A DNA stretch of 57,939 nt from Neocallimastix lanati (nom. inval.) (GCA_016946835.1 JACVTC010000127.1:410001-467939); one strand, 5' to 3'. Numbered from the stretch's first letter, positions 23,350 through 35,384 are shown. Translations and numbers: made by a program. Notes: generated by a model from the letters alone, not told the origin.

Positions 23350-26300
23350 CCCCAATGATGGAACCTAAGCTGTATGGTTTCTGAGGGGATTCAGCAATTA
23401 GTATAATAATAAAATCTTAATTATTTTTCAATCTTATATGCAATTTCAATCTTTTTATATAAAACATAACTGTAGCTTTTTAAATCAATTATTCAATCAA
23501 AAGAATTTTTTACACTATACTACTAACAAAGTTGTTTTTGTTTTTTTCTTATATTTTTTAAATTTTTTCTATATTTTTTCTATACTTTTTATATATATAT
23601 ATATATACTTTTTTATCGTTATATATGTTATTTTATATCTCTATATTAATTTTTTACTTTATGTTTTTTTAATTTTCATATCCTTTTACAATATTTTAAC
23701 ATATAAAAAAAAAAAAAAAAAAAAAATAAATTAAATTTACTATTTTACATTATTTTATTGAATAAATAATTTTTCCACTAACATTGTTTTTTAAATATAT
23801 CTTAGGAAATACAATTCATGTGAAACTATTAACTCTTATATTCAGTAAACTTAAATGTTAAATATTTTATATATAATTCTTTGGTATTCAATCCTTATAA
23901 TCAATTCATTTTAAATAGAAATTAAGTCAGTTCTTTTCTCAACTAACTCTAAACATGGATGCTTCTAGTTCTGTTAACACTACTCCCTTCCATCGTGGTT
24001 TCTACTGCTTCGGAAATCATATGAATAATTATAGCCTTATTTTCATTCATGACCTTAATTCTTGGTCCCCTAGAAAACTAATGGCACAAGTTATTAGTAA
24101 GATCCCTTACTACAATGAAATTATTCCATATGTTAAAAAACTTTTTTCTCCAAGGTATGGCTCATACTTCATTATTAGGGTTAATAAATACAAAAATGAT
24201 CTCATCTTTTTCTATGTTTTAAATTTCTTAAGAGATGAAATTCCTGAAACAGCTAAAATTACCTGGTCCTTGTGTAATAAACTGAATCAAATGAACAAGT
24301 CGAGGAAATCTAAAAACATTGATGTTGAACTTAATCCTATGGCAAAAGATTTTTTCTCTAGCCATCTAAATTCAAATTCTTCTTTCTTTAATCTCTGTGT
24401 TAGTTGGAATATTAACGGTTGGAATACTGAAAAGCGAGATAGTATTTTGTATCTCAACTCTACTTTTAAACCTATATGTATCTGTCTACAAGAAACTGGA
24501 AAAAGTAAATATCTACCAAAAGATGTTTCATCACCTTTAATTCCATATTACAACTCAGTTTTCCTTAAAGCTAATCCTAAAACCCCTGGTATGAGAGGAC
24601 TCTTTATTGGTGTTCATTCTTCGTGCTCTTTCTTCCAAGAACCGTTTTTATACAAATATATCATTTCAGTTAATATTACTTCTTTTTGGAATCAAAAATG
24701 TACTATTGGTAATATCTACTTCCCTCAAAGCAAATGGAAGGAAGCAAGACTAGTTGCTTTTGATGAACTCTCTCAATGGTTACGTTTTCACAATAGAAAA
24801 AATGTTCCGGCTGTCCTAGTTGGTGACTTTAACATGTCATTAAAGAAGATCAAAACATACATTTCAAATAATTTTCCTAATTGGTATATTGCTCCTTTAT
24901 ATGGTAATCAATTTACATATGCTAAAGGTACTAGATCATCTTGCATTGATCATGTCATCTATAATGAGGCTTTGGCATCCCATATTAATAAAACCTCGGT
25001 TTGTACTTCGTTTTATGGTATTTCTGATCATAAACCTATTTTACTTTCTTGCAACAAAGTTCTCTCCGATGGTTTTATAAGGCCTACTAAAGTTTCTAAA
25101 TGGTCAACTCATATTTGTAAAACAAAAAATTCAGATATTTTATCACATAATTATTTTTCAATCCTAGAAAATGACCTTGATTCTCATTACAATTCGCTTA
25201 CGGCTGATGAAATGGTAGAAAAATTTATCAATACAGCAAATAATATCGGGAAAGATATTAAGGCTTTTATTCCAACAAATTTAAAGGGCTCTGCTTTTCA
25301 TTGTCCTTATTACATTAAAAAACTATCTCATGAAAAACATATTGCATTTCGGAATATTAAGCCTTACTTTAATTGTGAAAATGTTGATAATTACCTTGAA
25401 CAATTTAATAAATATGAAAAACTTTGCAAATTAATCAAGAAAACTAAGAGTAAATTTCGTTCTGCTAGATTTAAGGCTAATATAGTAAAAATAGGTAATT
25501 ATTTTTTGAATAAAGATTTCAAAAATGGTTGGAGATGTTTAAAGAAAATGGCTAAACCATCATATTCATCTACCTCCCTTACTTGCATTAAATCTAAGTT
25601 TGGTCAAGATATTATCTCTCCTTCAAAGCAATTAGATAGATGGGCTGAATATTATAAAGATCTTGCTTCGGATCCCTCAGGTCACAGCCTTAATCGTAAT
25701 TACTGGAATCATGCTTTAAGGAATATTAGTCTTAGATCCACTACCTGGAATATAAATGGTCCTATTACGATTGAAGATATTAAAAAAACTATTTCATCGA
25801 TGAAAAATAACAAAGCACCCGGCCCCGATGGTATTCCGATTGAATTCTACAAAGCTCTTTTTTGTAACGAAGAATTACTAGAATCACATCCTGCTGCTGG
25901 AAAGTGTCTAAAATTGATATTTAATAAAATATGGAATGGGTCATTTCCTAAAAAATGGAACTCAGCTTCTATTGTATCAATTCCTAAGAAGGGTGACCTA
26001 TCAGATTGTAGTAATTATCGAGGTATTTCTCTCATTAACGTTGGACTAAAAATCATTTCAAAAATTATAACAGATAGAATATCTACTTACGCACTCTCAC
26101 ACAATTTCATTAGACCTGAACAATTTGGATTTCGCAACCGCGAAGAATGCATTAGTTTATTCATTTCCGTTAGAGAAATTTGTCAAAGAAGAAAATTCCA
26201 AGGAAAATTCACATATTTAGCTTTTTTAGATCTTAAAAAAGCTTATGATTCAGTTCCTATTTTTAACATTCTTACTAAATTATATCACTATGGAGTACGC

Positions 26301-28280
26301 GGTAAATGTTTTGATTTTCTTTGTAATTTATATACTTCATCTAAAGCACGTGCTCGATTTGCTTCAATGTTATCAAATGAATTTCCTATTAAAAGAGGTG
26401 TTCGTCAAGGTTGTCCTTTATCTCCAATCTTATTCAATTTATTCATCAATGATATACTAAATGACTGTGAAAAGTATGGTGTTAATGTTGGAAGAAAAAA
26501 GTGTTGTGGTGGACTCTTTGCTGATGATGTTGTTCTCATTGCTCCAAGTGCAAAAAATTTAGAAAAATTATTAAAAAAGGTACATAAATGGGCTAATTTA
26601 AATGAAATGACTTTTGGTATTGAAAAGTGTGCAACTATGGTTATAAAACCAATGAACTTCCAACCTCCTCCAAACTATAGTGATCCAACCTTCTATTTAG
26701 GAAAGAATGATATTCCTAAAGTTTCTAGTTATGTCTATCTTGGTATTCCTTTTTCAGATGATCTCCTACTAGAACACATTATATCTCACATGCATTTTAA
26801 AGTTAGAAAATCCCTTCTTTCATTTACACGTTTCTTTTCAAATAAACTTATTCCTATTGTATACAAGAAAAAAGTTCTTCAATCCTTTGTTATTAGTAAA
26901 GTAATTTATTATTCTCCTTTACTTGGTTCAAACAAATCTAGAACGGCTAGAATTCAAACATTAATTAATACTGGTCTATTTTGGTGTATCGGTTCCTTCT
27001 CTAAAAATGGTAAAACAAATACAGAAAACAATGACTATATTAGACATAATTCAACAATGAGTACTTATGCTTTATCTCGAGATCTAAGCATCCCTCCTAT
27101 TGCTGGTATCTGCGCAGCCTTACAGATTAAATCATTTGCAAAATGGAGTAAATCAAACTGTATCATAAAGGATCTTATTAAATCTATTCCCAAAATGCCT
27201 TATTATTCCTGGACTAAAGAATCTAGAACACTATATAAAAAAATCAAAAAATATAAATGTGTAAAATATGACGATATTATAGAACGTTACTGGAAATCAG
27301 TTTCCAGATTTCAAGGTATTAAAGGTCAAAACTACGATAGTAACAAGTTCTCAAACAATAAAGCTATAATAATGCTTAGCTTAAAATATCCCCAATTCAA
27401 CTTAGGATTTTCGTGGATTATACGTTTACGCTGTGGTTATAAATACAATACTACTATTGCTATTAGAATGGGTAGAGTTTCAGAAGATTGTCCAAAGTCC
27501 TGCCCATGTTGTGGTGAAGGTAATCAATCTTTTGAACATTGGATTTTTAAATGCGATGCTCTTGCATCTTTTAGATGGAATTCTTTAAATTTCATCGATG
27601 ATCTCTATGTTTTATTCCTTAGGAAGATTAGAGCGTTTAATCCTCTTTCTTCCTATGACTCTATTTCTGATTTTGAAGATTATATCAATCATTATATATA
27701 CTTGTTCCTTCTTGGTGGGACTTTAGTTTTAAATGAACTACATTTCGATAGTGGGGAACAGAGACATTTAAATGAACTACTTTTCAAAGGTTCATCTGAG
27801 TCACCTGTTCCAAAAATTGTGGGCTTGGCGGAATTCTTAACAAATGCAATACCTATCATAAGTAGTTCGTTTGAGCTATTATTTGATAGGTATTGCAAAA
27901 TATCAAACTTAACCAAGAGCGTCGACGTCGTACTGATAAGGCATAATGAAAATACAGGATTATCATCTATTACTACGAAGGGTGATTCTCGCCCTAGTAG
28001 CTCAATAAATGATGAATCCGGGGAGAGTTTAGTGGACACCACACTATCTATTTTAAGGATGTTACTTCTAAATTTTATTTCTTTTTTATTTGATAGGAAG
28101 GGTAAAATTCCCGCATAGTACAACTTGCCGAAATACATAGTATTTTCGAGCTTTTTTATTTTTTATTTTTTATTTTTTAATTTTTTATTTTTAATTTCTA
28201 ATGTACTTTTCACCTACATGTATTTTTTAAAATAAAATTTAATAAAGTTTTTGGAAGTGTATTCTCTTCCCTGTCTAAAA
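23350..28280 (+). mobile_element. Full-length non-LTR (LINE) retrotransposon
   Basis: The element runs from a G+C-richer 5' start (CCCCAATGATGGAACC) through a 5'UTR of about 600 bp, one ORF (23955-28118) and a 3'UTR of about 160 bp ending CTTCCCTGTCTAAAAA. It is flanked by copies of the same 63-bp sequence on both sides, which supports these ends. The uninterrupted ORF with catalytic residues suggests a recent insertion. There is no LTR and no separate ORF1. Three minus-strand fragments elsewhere in the window (45.64, 54.7 and 55.78 kb) match its C-terminal coding region. Confidence 0.88.
23955..28118 (+). CDS. LINE polyprotein: AP-like endonuclease, reverse transcriptase, zinc knuckle, C-terminal domain
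   Basis: 1387 residues. About 1-140 are an uncharacterised alpha/beta-looking N-terminus. The AP-like endonuclease spans about 147-365: SWNING with Asn152, LQET with Glu180, GDFN with Asp291/Asn293, IDHV at 331-334 and SDHKP with His359. Reverse transcriptase spans about 595-900: KAPGPDGIPIEFY, YRGISL, FLDLKKAYDS with Asp759, GVRQGCPLSP and FADD with Asp857/Asp858. A zinc knuckle reads CPCCGEGNQSFEHWIFKC (C1183-x2-C1186-x8-H1195-x4-C1200), the zf-RVT type. A C-terminal domain follows with FLLGGTLVLNEL and SVDVVLIR. These residues support target-primed reverse transcription. All motifs look intact, so it may be active. The ATG at 23955 is the first in a long open frame; upstream is A/T-rich UTR. 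Confidence 0.93.
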   Translation: MDASSSVNTTPFHRGFYCFGNHMNNYSLIFIHDLNSWSPRKLMAQVISKIPYYNEIIPYVKKLFSPRYGSYFIIRVNKYKNDLIFFYVLNFLRDEIPETAKITWSLCNKLNQMNKSRKSKNIDVELNPMAKDFFSSHLNSNSSFFNLCVSWNINGWNTEKRDSILYLNSTFKPICICLQETGKSKYLPKDVSSPLIPYYNSVFLKANPKTPGMRGLFIGVHSSCSFFQEPFLYKYIISVNITSFWNQKCTIGNIYFPQSKWKEARLVAFDELSQWLRFHNRKNVPAVLVGDFNMSLKKIKTYISNNFPNWYIAPLYGNQFTYAKGTRSSCIDHVIYNEALASHINKTSVCTSFYGISDHKPILLSCNKVLSDGFIRPTKVSKWSTHICKTKNSDILSHNYFSILENDLDSHYNSLTADEMVEKFINTANNIGKDIKAFIPTNLKGSAFHCPYYIKKLSHEKHIAFRNIKPYFNCENVDNYLEQFNKYEKLCKLIKKTKSKFRSARFKANIVKIGNYFLNKDFKNGWRCLKKMAKPSYSSTSLTCIKSKFGQDIISPSKQLDRWAEYYKDLASDPSGHSLNRNYWNHALRNISLRSTTWNINGPITIEDIKKTISSMKNNKAPGPDGIPIEFYKALFCNEELLESHPAAGKCLKLIFNKIWNGSFPKKWNSASIVSIPKKGDLSDCSNYRGISLINVGLKIISKIITDRISTYALSHNFIRPEQFGFRNREECISLFISVREICQRRKFQGKFTYLAFLDLKKAYDSVPIFNILTKLYHYGVRGKCFDFLCNLYTSSKARARFASMLSNEFPIKRGVRQGCPLSPILFNLFINDILNDCEKYGVNVGRKKCCGGLFADDVVLIAPSAKNLEKLLKKVHKWANLNEMTFGIEKCATMVIKPMNFQPPPNYSDPTFYLGKNDIPKVSSYVYLGIPFSDDLLLEHIISHMHFKVRKSLLSFTRFFSNKLIPIVYKKKVLQSFVISKVIYYSPLLGSNKSRTARIQTLINTGLFWCIGSFSKNGKTNTENNDYIRHNSTMSTYALSRDLSIPPIAGICAALQIKSFAKWSKSNCIIKDLIKSIPKMPYYSWTKESRTLYKKIKKYKCVKYDDIIERYWKSVSRFQGIKGQNYDSNKFSNNKAIIMLSLKYPQFNLGFSWIIRLRCGYKYNTTIAIRMGRVSEDCPKSCPCCGEGNQSFEHWIFKCDALASFRWNSLNFIDDLYVLFLRKIRAFNPLSSYDSISDFEDYINHYIYLFLLGGTLVLNELHFDSGEQRHLNELLFKGSSESPVPKIVGLAEFLTNAIPIISSSFELLFDRYCKISNLTKSVDVVLIRHNENTGLSSITTKGDSRPSSSINDESGESLVDTTLSILRMLLLNFISFLFDRKGKIPA

Positions 28281-28490
28281 ATAAATAATAAATAATAATA
28301 TTGAATTTTGAAATTTTTTGATAAATACATAAAAAGTAGTTGAATAAATAATAAATAATAATATTGAATTTTGAAATTTTTTGATAAATACATAAAAAGT
28401 AGTTGAATAAATAATAAATAATAATATTGAATTTTGAAATTTTTTGATAAATACATAAAAAGTAGTTGAATAAATATTGATTAATAAATA
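28281..28490. repeat. Three tandem copies of the 63-bp LINE-flanking repeat
   Basis: TTGAATTTTG recurs at 28301, 28364 and 28427, a period of 63 bp, each followed by GATAAATACAT and AAAAAGTAGTTG. The units are identical to each other as far as I can read. A single upstream copy lies at 23280-23349. Confidence 0.93.
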
Positions 28491-28622
28491 ATAAATAATA
28501 AATAATAAATAATAAATAATAAATAATAAATAATAAATAATAAATAATAAATAATAAATATTGATTAATAAATAATAACTAATAAATAACCAACAAACAA
28601 CTAATATATAACTAATAAATAA

Positions 28623-28654
<32 letters not shown>

Positions 28655-29090
28655 AAATAACTAACTAACTAACTAAATAAATAAATAAATAATAAATAAT
28701 AAATAATAAATAAATAAATAAATAATAAATAATAAATATTGATTAATAAATAATAAATAATAAATAATAAATAATAAATAATAAATAATAAATAATAAAT
28801 AATAAATAATAAATAATAAATAATAAAATAATAAATAATAAATATTGATTAATAAATAATAACTAATAAATAACTAATAAATAATATATAACTAATAAAT
28901 AACTAATAACTAATAAATAATAAATAAATAAATAAATAATAAATAATAAATAAATAAATAAATAATAAATAATAAATAATAAATTATTAAATATAAAATA
29001 TAAAATATAAAATATAAAATATAAAATATAAAATATAAAATATAAAATATAAAATATAAAATATAAAATATAAAATATAAATGTATAAAA
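28490..29090. repeat. Minisatellite: TAAATAATAAA-type array followed by (AAATAT)n
   Basis: About 28490-28985 is built from TAAATAA/TAAATAAATAA units with recurrent TATTGATTAATAAATAATAA punctuation, including ACTAACTAACTAAATAAA variants. About 28986-29085 is a clean AAATAT/AAATATAA hexamer array. Minus-strand frames over it are repeat translations, not genes. Confidence 0.9.
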
Positions 29091-29638
29091 TATAAAATAT
29101 GAAAGCATAAACAATTTAAAATGAAAATTATATTAAATATAAAAATAGCACGGAATGTCAGCACCATAAAAATATGTTTATCATTCAGGATGGTTCAGTA
29201 AGAATTAGAAAGATTGTCTATGATTGGGAAACAACACTAGCTCTGCTTAAAAAAGGATGAGGGTTAAGATATAGAAAAAAATATAGAAATATAAAATATA
29301 AAATAATATGATAATTAAATTTTTTATTGTTTAATTATGTAATAATTTTTTTTTTATATAATTTATTTGATTTTAAATTTAAATACATTTCATTGATTTT
29401 TTTTTTTTTTTTTAGAAAATCTATTTTCAGTTGTTTAAAATATATAATATCTTATATAATATTTATATCAATAATAATCTTTAAATATTAAAAGGAATAA
29501 AATAATAATTATACATATTTTAGATAAGCAATAATTGTGTATAATTATAAATTAAGGTACATATATATAAAGATGTTTAATAGAATTTTAATTTATTTAT
29601 AATAACGTATTATATAATGCTAAAAATATTAACAATAG

Positions 29639-29675
<37 letters not shown>

Positions 29676-30620
29676 AAAAAAGGGGTTAACATATTACTGC
29701 ATAAAGGAGTTAAAGCTATAAAGTATGTTGCGCATAGTCGACATGAGAGTCATAGGCACCTTCTTAATTAGGTAGGGAAGCTATATACTAATTAAACCAA
29801 TTAGAACTACCAATATATATGAACATAAATGAGAAATACATCTTTAGTAGATTTTGTGTGAAAAAGAGAATATTTTATGAATTGAGTTCTTATAGATAAA
29901 ATTTTTATAAATAAAATTTAATAATAAATAAAAAATTTTATATTATTTCAATAATAATAATTGATTTCTCATAATAAAAATTAAATTGGTGATAAAAGCA
30001 ATATTTATATTATAAAATTATAAAATTTAAAATTTGTAAAACTTTTTTTTTAATATAATTTTTAATAGAAAAAAGTAATAAAAAATAGTTATGTTTCAAA
30101 ATATTTATAATTTAAATATATATCATAATTTAAGTTTTTTCATATAAAAAGCAAATATACTTTTATGTATTAACTTTTTTTCATTTATTTTTTTACTCAT
30201 TATTTCTTTGACAATATTAATATGAAAATATATCTTAATAGATAATTAAAATAATTAATACTCTTAATAACTGTCCAATTTTATATTATGATAACAAAAA
30301 AATAAAAAAAAAAAAAAAAGTATTCCAGTCAAATAAAATAAGAGAAATGTGATATTTATTAATTATTAATTATATATGGTTTTATTTAGTATTTTAAAAA
30401 AAATATATTTTAAATCTTTGATTTATATAGTTTATGACTAATAAATTTATATATATATTTACTATTTATTATTAATTTACATAACAATTAAAAATTTGAA
30501 CATTTTTTTTATCATATCAAAGGAACAATTAACTAAGAATTTAGATTTATATATCTAAATAAATATTACCATAATTAGTTAAATAATCCACTTTGTAAAA
30601 ATTTATTTTTTATAACATAT

Positions 30621-30652
<32 letters not shown>

Positions 30653-33600
30653 GAAATGATACTATAATAAATACTAATATTAATACTAATAAAATAATAA
30701 ATATTTTGTTATTATTCATATTCCTATATTGAAGTCGTTCATAACATAGGCAATAATTTTCTATTAAGAGATGAGGTAAGTCTATTAAACCAAAGAAATA
30801 CTTTTAGATTAAAATTCGTATTTGTTATTAAAAATAAATAATAAAAAAATTATATATATATTAAAGGAAGGTGTTTTTTTTAATAATTTAAATTATTAAA
30901 TAATTTTATATAAATAAAATGAAAATAAATAAATATATAAAAAAAACAAAATCAATTATATAATATTTATATTTGTTAATATTTTTTTTTTTATTTATTT
31001 TATTGTCAATGTTTTATTTATATTAATAGTTAAATTTACGGTTTAAAATTTTAATCAAATGATAACTTGTATAACCATTCTTAAAACTTTTTTTTTATTA
31101 TTTATTTATTAATATCTATATATTTGTATATTTATATTTATATATTGCTTATCTCTATTTATTTATTTATTAATTATATATCTATTTATTAATTTATTCA
31201 AAATAATTTTTAATTTAATGATTAATAGCTATAATGATTATTTATGTTTATATATTTAATTTTCATATATTAATTTATTTTTTTTAATATATAGAATAAA
31301 TAATAAAAACTATATAATATCTGTTTTTTAATTATTCAAAATAACTAAATAACTAAATAAATAAATAACTAACTAACTAACTAAATAAATAAATAAATAA
31401 CTAAATAAATAACTAAATAAATAAATAAATAACTAAATAAATAAATAAATTTAGTATATTTTCCTTTAACTTTCTTTTTTTTTCATTGTTTTTAAGGTTG
31501 GTTAGACCAAAACTTATTTTTTCCATATAAAGAAATATTTTATTAAACTATTAAAAGCATTGTAATAAATTAAAAAAAAAAAAATTTTTTTTTGCTGTAA
31601 TACTCAAAAAATGATTTGATTAATTAAAATGTAAATTTTTCTTTTTTTTTTAAAATTTATTTTTATTTTTATTTTAATTTTTATTTTAATTTTTAAATAA
31701 CTTAATTTTTATTTTTTAATTTTTATTTTTTTTTTTTTTTACTTTAATTAATAATATTATTGGTAAAGAAAGTAAAAAAAACAAAAAAGTTTATTTAATA
31801 ATGAAATGGATAGAACAAAGTTTTTATTTTTTTTTTCTCAAATTGACAGCAAGTTTATTATTTTTATTTAATATAAAATGAGACAATTTAATCTTTTTAA
31901 TGAATCAGAAAAGTAAAATTAAAAAATAAATATAAATAACGGTTATTTTTTTATATTGCTAATATAATAATAATATTTATTGTAATATATTATTTCTTGT
32001 TATTTAAAATATGTTTTAAAATAATACTATCTATTCTATTCTATTTCATTATTTATTATTAGTTTTTCTTTTTTTTTTTTTCTTCTTATTACTTTTTTTA
32101 TATAATTGATAGGTTATTTTTATTTGATTGAAGTAAAACTATAAAACATACTAACCATTGTTTAAAATTATATTTAAAATAGAAAAGAAAAGCTTTTTAA
32201 TTGATTATATATTAGAATAGATATATATAAATCATCTTTTTATATATAAGGAATATTCTATATATTATTAAAAAAAAAAAAGATTATAAGTTATCTATAC
32301 ATATAGGGGATATGAAATTTACATCAAATAATGACTTTAAATTTAACTGTTTTTTATACTTAAAATTAGTCAGTCATTAGATACAAAATCATGTCATACA
32401 AAATTAAATTTATTATATTATTTTTTATATAATTAGAAATTTTGGTTAGAATATTGATAATCTTATATTTATATTTATTATTAAAAAAAAAAAAAAAGTT
32501 CATTTAATTAAAATTGATTTAGTATTAATTGTAATTTTATTTTATAATTATTTAATATTTAATATTTATTTCTTTTCTTTGTGTTAAAAAACGTTAAACA
32601 AATAAAAAAATAATATAAAATTATGTTTAAATTAAATTTAAATTATATTTTAATAATTTAATTTTTAGATTTTTTAATATTTATTGATAGTTAATATTAA
32701 ATTAATGATGTACATATATAAATATTTATATGTATATATATGTATATATAAATATATATATGTATACATTAATTATTTAATATATTAAAATAAATATAAT
32801 AAAAGTACTTTCTTAAATTAAATATATGTATATATATATAAATTTGTATTGACTTGTATATAGATTAAACTTTTATATTAATATATAAATTTAATTTGAT
32901 TTCACCAGTGTAAATGATCTTATGGATTTCTAATAAATAAGGTTTATATATACTAGGTTTAACCAATAGTTTTTTCTCCTTATTCATAGTACATTCAATT
33001 TTATATTGAGAAATAAATTAAACCTGATTTGAAAATCAAACGGTGATAAACTTTATAAATAGAAATTTGTTATATTATTGTTTAAAAACAAAAAAAAAAA
33101 AAAAGTTAACATTACTTTTTTTATAGTACATCTATTATTATTAATACTATAATTTGAAAATTTGTAATAATAGTTAATGATGATGAATGAATTATAATAA
33201 TACTTTCATTATAATATATATTTTTAATATTATAATAATATTACTACTATTATTGAAATCATTCATAGGTTACTTCTTTTTAAAGATAATTATATTTATT
33301 ATTATCATCTTATTAATATCATATATAAATAATATATATTTGTATATGTTTTATATAATAATAATTTTAAAAAAAAATAAGAAATCAAAATTAATATATT
33401 AATAATAGTTCTATTTATTATTTTTATAGATAAATTTATCTTTTTTTTTTTTTTTTTTTTATTTTATTTTAAAAAAATATATACATTTATTATATATTCG
33501 CAAATTTTATATAAATTGTCTTTTTTATAAAAATAATATTTTATACAGCAATGAAAGAATAAAGGCTTAAAAAAAAAGGAAAAAATTAAAATGTGATTTA

Positions 33601-33761
33601 ATAAGTCTTTTTAATTAGATTAATAAGTTTTATTAAGATAGGACTATATGTATATATTTTTTTTATATTATATATTCTCTAAATTCTAAATATTATTTTA
33701 TTAATCAAATTTGATGACTATAAATAAAATTTAAATTTAATTAATGTTTTAATTTAATATG

Positions 33762-33803
<42 letters not shown>

Positions 33804-34514
33804 TTAATTTTTAATTTTATTTTTTAATTGATTTCATCTTTGCCTATAAAAGGATTAAAAAATCCCAAAAAAAAAAAAAAAAAAAAAGAAAAAAAATATT
33901 AATATTAAAAAAAAAAAAATAAAAATAAAAGTTTACTGTATAATTCAATAATTTATATTATAATTATGGTTAGACTATAATATAATATATAATTAAAATA
34001 ATAATAATAAATATTCTTATTTTTATATTTAGTTAAAAGTTATTAAATTACAGAGAATATTATTATTATTAACTTTTTATTTATTTTTTTTTTTATTTGT
34101 ATATAATATAAATTAATATAATAACAATTTAATATTTTAATACTGCTAGAAATAAAATAAATATTTAAAAATAAATAAGTAATAATAGTAGAACTATTAT
34201 ATTTTTCAAATAAGCTTTACTATTATAGTTTAAAAAGTTTAAAAAATAAAATATTTATTAACAAAAAAAAAAAAAAAAAAAAAAAAAAAACTTTATTACT
34301 ATTAAATTATTAGAAAATTTTCAAGCTTTTGATATACAAATAAAATATAAAGCATAAAAAAAAATACTAAAAATAACAATAGCAGAAAAAAAATAAAATA
34401 AAATTATTGAAAAAAACAAAAAATACAAAAAAAAAAAAAGAAAAAGAAAGTTCAAAAAAAAAAATAATAACAATAAATATTATATCATAAAGGAAAAAAA
34501 AAAAGAAGAAAAAA
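29091..34514. other. Long intergenic region with two more complex islands
   Basis: Most of it is AT-rich simple sequence. Two islands stand out for higher G+C and normal complexity: 29150-29280 (a short plus frame MFIIQDGSVRIRKIVYDWET lies inside) and 29675-29830. Neither matches a gene or RNA that I recognise. CTAACTAAATAAA repeats run 31345-31450. A short hydrophobic frame at 33187-33402 is AT-composition noise. The last 100 bases before 34515 are the A-rich leader of the RING-CH gene. Confidence 0.5.
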
Positions 34515-35249
34515 ATGGATAAGGATTGCTATAATTGCTTTATCTGTTGGGAATCATTCTCTCTTTCTGATAAAAAAGAAGCCAGTAAAGTTATCTCCTG
34601 TTGTCGTTGTAATCATAATGACTATAAGTATGCTCATATTGAATGCTTAAGATATTGGGTTAATAGTTTAAATGGTAGTAATAAAAAGTGTAATATATGC
34701 TGTACTCCTTATATAATACAAAAATCAAAGGTTCCATTATCTACTCTTTTAAAATCTCATTGGGTCGTCGTATATTTCTATGTACTATTTTTAATAAGTA
34801 CATTTATAATAAGTGTTTTATCATGGGCTAAATATATGCTACCAATCATAGTGTATATTGTTACTCCTCAATTTAATAATGAATTTAATTTAGAAAAAGA
34901 AAATGGGACAGCTATTACCTATATTAATAATGGATATTTTATAAGATTTTATGTTATCTTTCAAACCGTAGTATTTATTTTTTCTATTGTCTATGTTGGA
35001 AGAATGTTATTGAATTATGTTGAAAAAGATAATAAAAATAATAAATTAATCGGTATTAGTCCAAGTAATCAAATAGTATTAGTTGATCTTAGAAAAAAAA
35101 AAGAAGAAGAAGATGATGATGATGACTTAAAAGAAAGAAGAGAGAAATTAAAAATGAACTTAATAGAGATATTTTCATTTATTAAAGAAAAAGTTCCATT
35201 TATAAAGCATAATAATAAATATAAATATAATAATACATCAATGGTATAA
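34515..35249 (+). CDS. RING-CH (MARCH-like) membrane E3 ubiquitin ligase
   Basis: 244 residues, no intron. Residues 8-62 form a C4HC3 RING-CH finger: C8-x2-C11, C29 or C30 and C32, H41-x2-C44 (AHIECLRYW) and C59-x2-C62 (KKCNICCTPY). The Trp after the HxxC pair (YW) and the single His in fourth position fit RING-CH rather than classical RING. Two hydrophobic segments follow, about 83-105 and 143-167, with a short Asn-rich loop between. The tail is charged (KKKEEEDDDDD). MARCH proteins recruit an E2 enzyme and ubiquitinate membrane proteins for endocytosis or degradation; this arrangement (finger, then two TM segments) is the standard one. The target is unknown. The start follows an A-rich leader. 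Confidence 0.85.
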   Translation: MDKDCYNCFICWESFSLSDKKEASKVISCCRCNHNDYKYAHIECLRYWVNSLNGSNKKCNICCTPYIIQKSKVPLSTLLKSHWVVVYFYVLFLISTFIISVLSWAKYMLPIIVYIVTPQFNNEFNLEKENGTAITYINNGYFIRFYVIFQTVVFIFSIVYVGRMLLNYVEKDNKNNKLIGISPSNQIVLVDLRKKKEEEDDDDDLKERREKLKMNLIEIFSFIKEKVPFIKHNNKYKYNNTSMV

Positions 35250-35384
35250 ATAGTAAAAAGAAATAAAAATTTGTAAATATTGTTTATAATTAAATAATAT
35301 GATTTTAGATTTTTATTAAAACAACAAATTTTAATACTATTCTATTCGCATAATTAAAATTCAATTAGTAATAAATATATATTA

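Noticed and set aside
23438-23734. 98-codon frame upstream of the LINE ORF as a possible ORF1
   Set aside because: It is Phe/Ile/Tyr-rich UTR sequence ending in poly-Lys; no RNA-binding or coiled-coil features.
24889-28138. Additional frames inside the LINE ORF (63, 71 and 148 codons)
   Set aside because: Out-of-frame or antisense overlaps of the 1387-codon ORF with its conserved motifs.
28214-29167. Minus-strand frames of 80-85 codons after the LINE
   Set aside because: They read the 63-bp tandem repeat and the TAAATAA/AAATAT arrays.
29690-29760. Possible second tRNA near 29.7 kb
   Set aside because: No B box (GGTTCRANYCC) and no acceptor pairing could be found.
32880-33060. Slightly complex stretch considered as a spliceosomal RNA
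   Set aside because: No match that I can see to U1, U2, U4, U5 or U6 core sequences, and no stable fold.
33187-33402. 71-codon hydrophobic frame as a small membrane protein
   Set aside because: Ile/Leu/Asn/Tyr content is what random AT-rich sequence gives; no A-rich leader, motif or change of composition.
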